Source of the DNA: Treponema sp. UBA792
GTDB lineage: Bacteria > Spirochaetota > Spirochaetia > Treponematales > Treponemataceae
Length of the DNA: 61,931 nucleotides
Reading direction: 5' to 3'
NCBI GenBank assembly: GCA_002296965.1
Contig: DBIW01000030.1
Span: forward strand, 1 to 61,931
A program made the position numbers and the translations under genes. This document shows positions 54,457 through 61,931 of the stretch, piece after piece; the stretch's first letter is position 1, and every line of letters starts with the position of its first letter. The notes beneath the pieces were generated by a model, which did not search any database, was not told where the DNA came from, and saw only the letters and a list, made by a program, of their open reading frames with translations.

Positions 54457-57400
54457 ATGAGACGTTTATTTGCGTTTGTTTTCTGTTTTTTTGTCTGCCT
54501 TTCAGTTTTTTCTACTCCGGCTTCATATTCAAATGATTTTGTCAGCCATCAGTGGAATTCATCCGACGGTCTGCCCGGAAATACGGTGACGGATATAATC
54601 CAGTCGCACACTGGATATATTTATATAGGAACTTACGAGGGGCTTGTCCGTTTTGACGGATTTGATTTTACGGTTCTGAACAAGGCCGCCGGAGGAAAAT
54701 TCAAATTCGTGTCGGCGAGAACTGTCTTTGAGGATTCCGCGGGCAATCTCTGGATCGGCTCAAATGACGAGGGAATTCAGAAGATTTCCGGAGACCGCTC
54801 CTTCATTTTTTCCACGGCGAACGGACTTCCGAACAATTCCATCAGGGACATCGCCGAGGACCGCCACGGAAACATCTGGATTGGAACGGCCGGCGGCGTG
54901 GTCTACATAAATCCGGACAATCAGATATGCAGAATCGCATATACAGGTGGCGACGATGTCTCCGGAGTTCTGGTGGATCAGCTTTACTGTGACACGGCAG
55001 GCAGAATCTGGCTTGTTTCGGGCGTTCAGCGCGGAATCTGGTATTATAACGGCAGGAATTTCTCAAGATACACGGTGCTCGACGGATTCGGCGACTACAT
55101 TCCCACATTCATCGGTCAGGATGCCGGAGGAAAATTTTGGATAGGCATAAGCCAGCGCGGAATCGTCCAGATTGAGGAAGGAGAGCCTTTCTCAATAAAG
55201 ACAGGTACGTTTGTCGATTCGGCCACGGTCTACAGCATGTATGCGGACATTTCCGGGATAATCTGGATTGGAACCGACCACGGACTTGTGTACTACAGGG
55301 ACGGAAAATTCTTTCCCTTTTCCGAACAGGACGGTTCGGTCTCCAACACGATAAACAAGATAATCGGCGACCGCGAGGGGAATGTCTGGGTTGCGACCGA
55401 CAGGGACGGAGTTCAGAAGATAAGTCCCGGCAAATTCAGGGTGATGAATCTCGGTACTGCGGTGAACGCCATGGCGGAGGACGGAAACGGCCGCGTCTGG
55501 GTCGGAACGGATGACGGCCTCAGATGTTTTGTCCGCGAGCAGGAAGTCTCCAACGCGCTGACGGAATTCTGCGCCGGAAAGCGTATCCGTCATGTCTCCG
55601 TGACAAGGGCGGGAGACATTCTTGTCAGCTGCTACTCCGAGCCGGGGCAGGTCAGGTGGCGGCGGGACGGAACGCTGGAGAACTGGACTGCGGCTTCCGG
55701 ACTGGCGGGCAACAAGACGCGCGTCGCCGTGGAAATCTCCAACGGAGACGTCTACGTAGGAACTACAACCGGACTCAGCATAATCCGCGGAGACGGTTCC
55801 GTAACCTCATATAGCAGGACGGAAGGCTTTGAATGTGATTACGTCATGTGCATTTTTGAGGATTCGCAGGGAATCGTCTGGGTAGGAACTGACGGCGGCG
55901 GAATCTATCTGGTCAAGGACGGATTTATTGTAGGAAAACTTGGAAGCGCCAACGGAATTGCCGGAAACGTTGTATTCAAAATTCTTGAGGATGAGTCGGG
56001 CGCAATCTGGATATGTACCGGTACCGGTGTGACAAAATACATGAAACCGGGTCAGGAGCTGCCGGGCCGCGGCGAAGGTTTTCTGGATGTCGAGACGGAA
56101 TACGAGGATGAGGATTCAGATCACAGCCCGTATATTCGCTATGATTTTGACTGCGGAAAAATGTTCAACTTCACTTCCTCGCAGGGGATAGGGACCGATT
56201 CAATTTTCCAGATTCTGTTTGATTATACCGGAACTGCCTGGATGACCAGCAACCGCGGAATTTCGGCTGTTCCGGCGGCGGACTTGAATGCGGTGGCCTC
56301 CGGAGAAAAGAGCCGTGTCGACGCAAGATTCTTCAATCAGAATGACGGTCTGCGTACCGCGGGAGTAAATTCAACCTCGCTTTCGATGTGCGACAGCCTC
56401 GGAAGAATATGGTTTACCCTGGTGGACGGTTTTGCCGTGTATGACCCTGTAAAAGTAAAATCGAATGTGATAGAGCCGCTTCTTCATATAGAGTCGGTCA
56501 GAGCCGGAGACTCGGAGATTTTTCCTTCGGACGGAATTTACGAGATTCCCGCCGGTACAAAACGCATAGACATCAAGTATACCGGATTGAGTTTTGTCGC
56601 TCCGGAGAGAATCCGTTTCAGGTACAAGCTTGACGGTTTTGAGAAAAGCTACTCCGAGCCGGTTCAGGACAGGACGGTCTCATATACAAACCTGAAGCCC
56701 GGCAGCTATACATTTTTCCTTACGGCCATGAATTCCGACGGAATTTCCGCGGAGGCGCCTGAGGCGATACGGCTGCTCCAGAAATCGTTCATCTGGCAGC
56801 TGCCTGTTTTCTGGATCGGCGTTGTGCTGTTGGTTTTTGTGACCGTGATAGTCATAGTCTACATCGTCATAAGCGAGAGCAAAAAACGTCAGCTCCTGCT
56901 TGAGACGCAGGTTCAGCTTAAAACCGTTGATCTGGAGATTGAGCGCGACAAGTCGGAGCGGCTTCTGCGCAGCATCCTTCCCGAAAAAATCGCTGACAAA
57001 CTGAAGGAGCCTGGCTCAAAGACTGTGGCCGACAGCTTTGACTCCGTTACAATCATGTTTCTTGACATCGTGAATTTCACTTCGATAACGTTCCATTCTT
57101 CTCCGGACGAAATTGTCGGCGCGCTGAACAATCTGTTCTCCCGGTTTGACGAGAGGGCGTCCAAAATGGGAGTGGAAAAAATCAAGACAATCGGGGACGC
57201 ATATATGGCCGCCTGCGGAGTTCCGGAACCGAATCCGGATCATGCGCTTGTGATGATAAAATTCGCAAGAGGAGTTTACGAGGATCTTGCCGAATACAAC
57301 CGGACTGCAAAAATCCGCTTTAACATAAGAATCGGCCTGAATTCGGGGCCGGTCATCGCCGGAGTCATAGGAAAGAACAAATTCATTTATGATGTGTGGG

Positions 57401-57576
57401 GCGACACGGTGAATGTAGCCAGCAGGATGGAGTCGCTGTGCAATCCCGGCGAGATTCTTGTCACTGACAATGTCCGGAATTCCGTCGAGGACAGGAGCCT
57501 TGTTGATTTTTCCGTTGAGCGGCAGTGCGACGTGAAGGGCAAAGGTCTGATGAGGACATTTGTCATAAGCGTCTGA
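54457..57576 (+). CDS. Beta-propeller/Y_Y_Y receptor fused to a class III adenylate cyclase
   Basis: This 1039-residue protein has a signal peptide (about 1-20), then Reg_prop repeats with WIGTxxGL motifs to about residue 670, a Y_Y_Y domain (about 690-765), a membrane helix (about 785-808, LPVFWIGVVLLVFVTVIVIV) and a cyclase domain (about 860-1039). The cyclase keeps both metal Asp residues (MFLDIVNFTS; TIGDAYMA), Lys before TIGD, Asp in YDVWGD, and NVASR with Asn and Arg. Lys and Asp at the base-reading positions indicate ATP rather than GTP. Such propellers usually precede histidine kinases (HTCS-type sensors); here the output is cAMP. It is followed by LysR after 19 nt. Confidence 0.88.
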   Translation: MRRLFAFVFCFFVCLSVFSTPASYSNDFVSHQWNSSDGLPGNTVTDIIQSHTGYIYIGTYEGLVRFDGFDFTVLNKAAGGKFKFVSARTVFEDSAGNLWIGSNDEGIQKISGDRSFIFSTANGLPNNSIRDIAEDRHGNIWIGTAGGVVYINPDNQICRIAYTGGDDVSGVLVDQLYCDTAGRIWLVSGVQRGIWYYNGRNFSRYTVLDGFGDYIPTFIGQDAGGKFWIGISQRGIVQIEEGEPFSIKTGTFVDSATVYSMYADISGIIWIGTDHGLVYYRDGKFFPFSEQDGSVSNTINKIIGDREGNVWVATDRDGVQKISPGKFRVMNLGTAVNAMAEDGNGRVWVGTDDGLRCFVREQEVSNALTEFCAGKRIRHVSVTRAGDILVSCYSEPGQVRWRRDGTLENWTAASGLAGNKTRVAVEISNGDVYVGTTTGLSIIRGDGSVTSYSRTEGFECDYVMCIFEDSQGIVWVGTDGGGIYLVKDGFIVGKLGSANGIAGNVVFKILEDESGAIWICTGTGVTKYMKPGQELPGRGEGFLDVETEYEDEDSDHSPYIRYDFDCGKMFNFTSSQGIGTDSIFQILFDYTGTAWMTSNRGISAVPAADLNAVASGEKSRVDARFFNQNDGLRTAGVNSTSLSMCDSLGRIWFTLVDGFAVYDPVKVKSNVIEPLLHIESVRAGDSEIFPSDGIYEIPAGTKRIDIKYTGLSFVAPERIRFRYKLDGFEKSYSEPVQDRTVSYTNLKPGSYTFFLTAMNSDGISAEAPEAIRLLQKSFIWQLPVFWIGVVLLVFVTVIVIVYIVISESKKRQLLLETQVQLKTVDLEIERDKSERLLRSILPEKIADKLKEPGSKTVADSFDSVTIMFLDIVNFTSITFHSSPDEIVGALNNLFSRFDERASKMGVEKIKTIGDAYMAACGVPEPNPDHALVMIKFARGVYEDLAEYNRTAKIRFNIRIGLNSGPVIAGVIGKNKFIYDVWGDTVNVASRMESLCNPGEILVTDNVRNSVEDRSLVDFSVERQCDVKGKGLMRTFVISV

Positions 57577-57595
57577 CTTTGTGGGGAATTTGCAG

Positions 57596-58471
57596 ATGGA
57601 ACTTATGCAGCTGCGTTATTTTATAGAAGTCGCGGAAACCCAGCATGTGTCGCAGAGCGCGGAAAGGCTTCACATCGCACAGCCCGCCCTGTCGCAGTCG
57701 ATAAGGCGGCTGGAGAATGATCTTGGCGTTCCCCTTTTTGTCAAGCGCGGGCGGAATGTCGTGCTGACCGAATACGGCATGTATCTGAAGAACAAGCTGA
57801 GACCGATTCTTGACGAGATAGACTCTCTTCCGGGGCGGCTTCAGACTATGGCGAACCTCGGAAATTCCACGCTCCATCTGAATGTTCTTGCCGCCTCAGG
57901 ATTCGTGACGGATGCCGTCATGGAATACAAGAAAAATCATCCTGACATCGTGATCCGGCTGCTCCAGAATACGGAGAAGGATCTTTACGACATAGAAATC
58001 ACGACGAAACTCTTTTATCAGCACAGCGACGAGCCTGATTCCGGACAGTTTGTCTGCACGGAGGAGATTTTTCTTGCCGTTCCGAATATTTCTGAATATG
58101 CGGATATGACATCCGTAAAGCTCAGCTCCATGAAAAACGGGAATTTCATAAGCCTGTTCGGTTCAAAGCAGCTGCGCCAGATCTGCGACAAATTCTGTAT
58201 GCATGCCGGATTCCGTCCTCATATCAGCTTTGAGAGCGACAGTCCCGCCGCCGTAAGGAACATGATTGCCGCGAATATGGGAATCGGTTTCTGGCCGGAA
58301 TTCAGCTGGGGAAATATCGACAGCAGCCATGTAAAACTGCTGCGCCTGGACGATATCCAATGCAGCCGTGATATTCTGATTACGTGCCGCCACAACAAGA
58401 CCGACAACACGAACGTCGAGGAATTCTTTGCTTTCCTTACTGACTGTTTCAAGAATAAAAAAATAAACTAG
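57596..58471 (+). CDS. LysR-family transcriptional regulator
   Basis: This 291-residue protein has the LysR helix-turn-helix (MQLRYFIEVAETQHVSQSAE, then LHIAQPALSQSIRRLE) and a C-terminal periplasmic-binding-protein-like effector domain. It likely binds a small molecule and controls a neighbouring or distant operon. The ATG at 57596 is chosen because the HTH begins three residues later. It may share the transcript of the cyclase gene; the target is unknown. Confidence 0.9.
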   Translation: MELMQLRYFIEVAETQHVSQSAERLHIAQPALSQSIRRLENDLGVPLFVKRGRNVVLTEYGMYLKNKLRPILDEIDSLPGRLQTMANLGNSTLHLNVLAASGFVTDAVMEYKKNHPDIVIRLLQNTEKDLYDIEITTKLFYQHSDEPDSGQFVCTEEIFLAVPNISEYADMTSVKLSSMKNGNFISLFGSKQLRQICDKFCMHAGFRPHISFESDSPAAVRNMIAANMGIGFWPEFSWGNIDSSHVKLLRLDDIQCSRDILITCRHNKTDNTNVEEFFAFLTDCFKNKKIN

Positions 58472-58488
58472 CTCCGGACGGTGGAAAA

Positions 58489-59052
58489 ATGGACATGAAC
58501 GATATTCTCGGTGAGTGGGACAGAATTCAGAAGGACAAAATCCGCAGGCAGAAAGAAAGCGGAAGAAATACTGTCTCCCATAAAAAGGCGAATGCCCCGA
58601 CTCCGGAGGAAAAAGCCGCCGCCTCAGAGCGTGATTTTGAGAGACGTATCGCGGCCGAAAATTCAAAGCAGATAAATCCCATAGAGATGTGGCTGCGCCG
58701 TTACGGAACTGTCGACAAGGACAGAATCGCGGGCGAGGCGGCCGAGCGCGAGAAACAATATGACCGCAATTATCTTGTCGCGATGAAGCCGGAGGCGAGA
58801 ATCGACCTGCACGGACTTCATCAGGACGAGGCGAGAGAACGCCTTTCCGCTTTTATCGCCGACTGCCGCCGCCGTGGAATCAGAAAAATTCTTGTTGTCC
58901 ACGGAAAAGGAATCCATACAAAGGGAACCGATCCCGTTCTTGGCGAGATGGTGCGCCGCTTTATCGAATCTGACAGCCGCTGCGGAATGTCCGGTCATCC
59001 TAAAACCCGGCAGGAGGGCGGAAGCGGCGCCACCTGGGTGGTGCTCAAATGA
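58489..59052 (+). CDS. Smr-domain protein
   Basis: This 187-residue protein has a charged helical N-terminus and a C-terminal Smr domain with DLHGLHQDEA and ILVVHGKGIHTKG. Smr domains are nucleases or nucleic-acid binders linked to repair or ribosome rescue; those attached to MutS2 act on DNA, but stand-alone ones are mostly uncharacterised. Its stop overlaps the carboxypeptidase ATG by 4 nt. Confidence 0.85.
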   Translation: MDMNDILGEWDRIQKDKIRRQKESGRNTVSHKKANAPTPEEKAAASERDFERRIAAENSKQINPIEMWLRRYGTVDKDRIAGEAAEREKQYDRNYLVAMKPEARIDLHGLHQDEARERLSAFIADCRRRGIRKILVVHGKGIHTKGTDPVLGEMVRRFIESDSRCGMSGHPKTRQEGGSGATWVVLK

Positions 59053-60458
59053 GACTGAGGCGCGGATTTGTAAAGGCGGCCGCGGCTGCAGTGACGGTTG
59101 TCGCGGCGGCTTTCGGAATTCTCGTCGCGGCGAATGTCGCCATGTTCAGAAACGCCGTCGCGGATGAGCTTACCGAAGTCCAGCGCAGGGAACTGGAGAA
59201 TGTTCTGAACGCCGGATTTCCCGGTCGCGGAAAAATTCTTACTGCGCTTCCGTATAATCTTGAGCGGCCGCGGCTTGATGTCAGGGCGGATTCCGCGGTT
59301 CTCGTGAACTGCTCAAATGGAAACGTGCTTTTTGAGAAAAACGCGGACGAGGTGATTCCGCCGGCATCAATGACAAAGCTTTTTGTGATGTATGTGGTTC
59401 TTGAGGAGATTTCTTCCGGGCGAATGTCGTATTCCCAGGTGATTCCGGTTCCGGAGGAGAGCCTGGCCTGCAATATGCCTCCGCGTTCCTCCCTTATGTT
59501 CCTTGGGGAAGGGCAGATAGTCACGGTGGAGGAGCTTCTTCTTGGGCTTTCAATCTGTTCCGGAAATGACGCGGCCTATGCGCTCGCCTATACTATAAGC
59601 GGCGGAATGGAGCCCTTTATCGCGCGGATGAACACGCTTGCGGCGGAGCTGGGGCTTGAGCACACGCGTTTTGTCGAGTCGTCCGGATACAGCGAGCTGA
59701 ACACGACGACAGCCCGCGAGATGGCCGCCTTTTCCCGTATTTACATCAGCCGGCATCCGGAAGCCATAGAGAAATTCCATTCCGTAAATTCATTCACATA
59801 TCCCAAGCCGCACAATATGGCTCCCGGAGACAGATGGGGCGCGCAGGATTTTTCCGGCGGACTTCCGCGACATATAACGATGGGAATCACACAACGGAAT
59901 ACGAATCCGCTGCTCGGAACGCTTGACGGCTGTGACGGACTGAAGACAGGCTACATCGACGAGAGCGGTTACAACCTGTCGCTTACCGCGGCCAGAGACG
60001 GAAACCGCTTTATCTCGGTGACAATGCGCGGGCCTGGAAAAAATGCGGCCGAAGGAAACGCCGGACGTGTTCATGACGGAACCGCGCTTATGGAATGGGC
60101 GTTCTCCTCTTTTGCGGATTATGACGTGTCCGGAGCGCTTTTGGAATATCCTGTGATGTGCGCCGGCGGAAAACAGAGAAAAATCCTTCTTGTTCCTGCT
60201 TTTTCAGAGACAGTCCTTACTGTTCCGTTCATAACAGGCGCGACAAAAAATGAATGTGCCGCTTCGGTGACAGCCGCAGTTGAGATTCCCGATTACGTGG
60301 ACGGCGGAATTCTTGCCGGAACAGTCTGCGGAAACGTGAAATTCATGCTGGACGGACATCTGCTCTGGAATGTTCCCCTAGTCGCCGACCGCAGCGTCCG
60401 CAAATCCGGCTTTCTGATGAGGTTGGTCACAACGGCGGCCGTGAGAATTCTTTCTTAG
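59049..60458 (+). CDS. D-alanyl-D-alanine carboxypeptidase (penicillin-binding protein)
   Basis: This 469-residue protein has an N-terminal membrane anchor or signal sequence (about 8-30). The serine-peptidase motifs of family S11 are complete: SMTK in PPASMTKLF, SGN in CSGNDAAYA and KTG in GLKTGYIDES. It trims the pentapeptide of peptidoglycan in the periplasm. The C-terminal beta domain (about 360-469) precedes a second basic hydrophobic segment that may re-anchor it. It is translationally coupled to smr. Confidence 0.9.
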   Translation: MRLRRGFVKAAAAAVTVVAAAFGILVAANVAMFRNAVADELTEVQRRELENVLNAGFPGRGKILTALPYNLERPRLDVRADSAVLVNCSNGNVLFEKNADEVIPPASMTKLFVMYVVLEEISSGRMSYSQVIPVPEESLACNMPPRSSLMFLGEGQIVTVEELLLGLSICSGNDAAYALAYTISGGMEPFIARMNTLAAELGLEHTRFVESSGYSELNTTTAREMAAFSRIYISRHPEAIEKFHSVNSFTYPKPHNMAPGDRWGAQDFSGGLPRHITMGITQRNTNPLLGTLDGCDGLKTGYIDESGYNLSLTAARDGNRFISVTMRGPGKNAAEGNAGRVHDGTALMEWAFSSFADYDVSGALLEYPVMCAGGKQRKILLVPAFSETVLTVPFITGATKNECAASVTAAVEIPDYVDGGILAGTVCGNVKFMLDGHLLWNVPLVADRSVRKSGFLMRLVTTAAVRILS

Positions 60459-60480
60459 TAAATTTGGATTTTATGATTAG

Positions 60481-60512
60481 TGTCATGCTCCGGCTTGACC
60501 GGAGTATCTGGC
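60481..60512. repeat. REP-like palindromic element, copy 2
   Basis: TGTCATG followed by CTCCGG, loop CTTGA, CCGGAG and TATCTGG. It has the same layout as the copy at 1064-1095. Confidence 0.5.
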
Positions 60513-60531
60513 ACAAAGCATGGAAGTACAT

Positions 60532-60569
60532 AAAAACAGAAACGCCGCTCCGCGCAAACGGAACGGCGT
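60532..60569 (-). terminator. Terminator of the outer-membrane protein gene
   Basis: On the minus strand ACGCCG-x-TCCG pairs with CGGA-x-CGGCGT (60569-60542), followed by TTTCTGTTTTT. Confidence 0.75.
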
Positions 60570-60578
60570 AATTTCAAA

Positions 60579-60651
60579 CCGGAACAATTGCCGCACTTGA
60601 CTGATATGTTTCTGAAACCTTTCGTGCGGCTGTTCCGGCTGTTTTTGTTTT
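60579..60651 (+). terminator. Terminator of the smr-carboxypeptidase unit (bidirectional hairpin)
   Basis: CCGGAACA plus GCCGCAC (60579-60596) pair with GTGCGGC plus TGTTCCGG (60624-60638); CTGTTTTTGTTTTAG follows. It lies just beyond the stop of the minus-strand porin gene and could act in both directions. Confidence 0.8.
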
Positions 60652-61931
60652 AGAAAGCGACTGTGGCAGAGAACGGAACCGCCCATGCAAAATTAGTCTT
60701 CACGTCATTGCCTGCTTTCATGTTCGCGAATGACAGCTCAACGCCTATGTCAAGCGCGCAGACACCGACATTGAACGAGACACCCGGTTTGATGTACATA
60801 TTGAATGTATCTCCGAATGTGTCATTGAATGTCCACATTCCGCTTCCACCTGCTGACTGACCGATTGTGTCAAGGTCGTGTCCCTCGTCAGAACCGATTA
60901 TCGCATAGGCGGAAATCGCATTGAGAGGTATTGTCGCCTTGATTCTGGCTGTCATGTATGACGGATCGGCCTTCTTCTCGGCGTCAGTGTCATAGGCCAC
61001 AAGACCGCGGATTGTGACCGGAAGGGTCGCCTGAAGTTTCATGAATCCGAAGTTGTACTCAAAGTAGTTGTCGATTGTGACACCGCGCAGCGTCATGCCG
61101 TACTTGTCGGCGCCGCTCCATGCAGCAGTGTGGTTATTAAAGAGCAGCTTGCCCTGAAGGAATCCGTAGAAGCTGTCCACTCCGAAATCAGCGCCTACAG
61201 TCAGGAGCTTCAGGTTGTCCTTGCCATCATCACGATATGCGGCTCCGATTGAGAGGCCGAGGTCAGAGAATGAATATTTCGCCACTGCGCCCCAGGCGAG
61301 ATATGAATCTGTAGTTGTCGTCGTGTCTCCGTTCTTTGTGGAGTTGAACTGGAATGTTCCTGCGTTCACTCCCGGTGCCACACCTGCACCGATGTACAGG
61401 CCGTCAATCGGAGTAACCTCAACCGTAAGACCGACATCCTCTTTGAGTCCCGCTGCTGATGACCACTTTCCGTCCCATGACGAGAACTGGGACTGTGAGG
61501 CTCCCATCGGAACCTTCCACCAGTTTACGCGCTCCGTATAAAGATAAAGTCCGACATGACCAAGAGAGATGTTCAGCTGATCAATCGGCTTGAACCAGAC
61601 CTTCATGGATCTCATGGATACCGGAATGATTGAGTCAGAGTCGCCGGTTGCAAAGTTCAGGCTTCCGGATGCGTCACCGAGTTTCAGGCTGTCGCCTTTG
61701 AGCGTCGTCCAGAATTTGAAGTCAGCACCGGCCCTGTCGCCGGAGAAGTGAACCTCAAGCAGATCGGCATCCTGCTGAGTGGTGTTCTCAAATGCCAGGA
61801 AATTGACGGACGAGGAATTCTCCTTTACATCGCCGTAAGCTATATCTCCTTTGACTTTTACTGTAGCGCTGAAATCCACAGCGAACAAACTTGCCGCCAT
61901 TGCAACAGTTGCAATTCCTGTTATGATTTTT
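60650..61931 (-). CDS. Outer-membrane beta-barrel protein (5' end outside window)
   Basis: The frame is open to the right edge; the first visible residues, IITGIATVAMAASLFA, are the end of a signal peptide. The rest is about 410 residues of alternating beta strands with aromatic belts (YLYTERVNWWKVP, FYGFLQGKLLFNN) and ends in PFSATVAF, with the C-terminal Phe expected for BAM-assembled barrels. It is probably a porin or related surface protein. No family is recognised with certainty. Two hairpins downstream end its transcript. Confidence 0.75.
   Translation of the reverse strand, partial: KIITGIATVAMAASLFAVDFSATVKVKGDIAYGDVKENSSSVNFLAFENTTQQDADLLEVHFSGDRAGADFKFWTTLKGDSLKLGDASGSLNFATGDSDSIIPVSMRSMKVWFKPIDQLNISLGHVGLYLYTERVNWWKVPMGASQSQFSSWDGKWSSAAGLKEDVGLTVEVTPIDGLYIGAGVAPGVNAGTFQFNSTKNGDTTTTTDSYLAWGAVAKYSFSDLGLSIGAAYRDDGKDNLKLLTVGADFGVDSFYGFLQGKLLFNNHTAAWSGADKYGMTLRGVTIDNYFEYNFGFMKLQATLPVTIRGLVAYDTDAEKKADPSYMTARIKATIPLNAISAYAIIGSDEGHDLDTIGQSAGGSGMWTFNDTFGDTFNMYIKPGVSFNVGVCALDIGVELSFANMKAGNDVKTNFAWAVPFSATVAF

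Overview
The window looks like a chromosome segment of a treponeme-type spirochaete of moderate to high GC. The support is indirect: relaxed spirochaetal lipoboxes, a beta-barrel outer-membrane protein ending in Phe, a large chemotaxis receptor, several conserved but unnamed membrane proteins, and many genes whose -10 box lies only 5-10 nt before the start codon. A plant-fibre-rich gut or rumen habitat is suggested by the carbohydrate enzymes; that is inference. I saw no rRNA, tRNA, CRISPR array, insertion sequence or prophage.

Layout. 1-0.9 kb: 3' end of a surface protein with carbohydrate-binding-like domains. 1.1-4.9 kb (-): a five-gene operon (ACP, ACP, membrane domain-AMP ligase fusion, hotdog dehydratase, GT2) in the order of the ApeE-J core of aryl-polyene clusters but without ketosynthase, ketoreductase or exporter genes. 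5-12.8 kb: DMT transporter, FtsK with a very long acidic linker, a DUF1015 protein, then a TetR regulator and a cytoplasmic GH13 enzyme that share an operator-like sequence. 12.8-14.3 kb (-): hisG-hisB. 14.6-16.9 kb: a 28-codon Cys-rich ORF, corA and a SUMF1-domain exported protein. 16.9-19 kb (-): dapA-asd. 19.2-22.6 kb: unknown 523-aa protein and metNI. 22.7-26.9 kb (-): envelope proteins, including a sensor-like protein, a PEGA-like protein and a LysM/M23 peptidase. 27 kb (-): 2[4Fe-4S] ferredoxin. 27.3-30.8 kb: a TPP riboswitch controlling thiBPQ. 30.9-32.7 kb: permease and ATPase of a Trp-type ABC importer. 32.7-39.1 kb (-): GH130 phosphorylase, then an (alpha/alpha)6 glycosidase with ppx and ppk. 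39.2-41.2 kb (-): chemotaxis receptor. 41.3-45.4 kb: a TetR-type promoter without its repressor gene, two mini-ORFs and a heterodimeric ABC exporter. 45.4-52.1 kb: secreted GH5-like enzyme, RluA-type synthase, CE2-like esterase, SlyX and a GH26-like enzyme. 52.2-54.3 kb: a 56-aa orphan ORF, paaK and an ACT-domain protein. 54.5-60.5 kb: a beta-propeller/Y_Y_Y/adenylate-cyclase receptor, LysR, Smr and a D,D-carboxypeptidase. 60.6-61.9 kb (-): an outer-membrane barrel cut by the window edge.

How the genes may work together. The GH5-like protein is exported, whereas the CE2-like, GH26-like and GH130 proteins lack signal peptides. This fits extracellular cleavage of a beta-mannan-like polymer followed by uptake, deacetylation and phosphorolysis inside the cell. 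The exported propeller-cyclase could couple an extracellular signal to cAMP. The most unusual items are the reduced ape-like operon, the shared TetR operators, the orphan TetR-type promoter before the ABC exporter, the frequent leaderless promoters, and the propeller-cyclase receptor.
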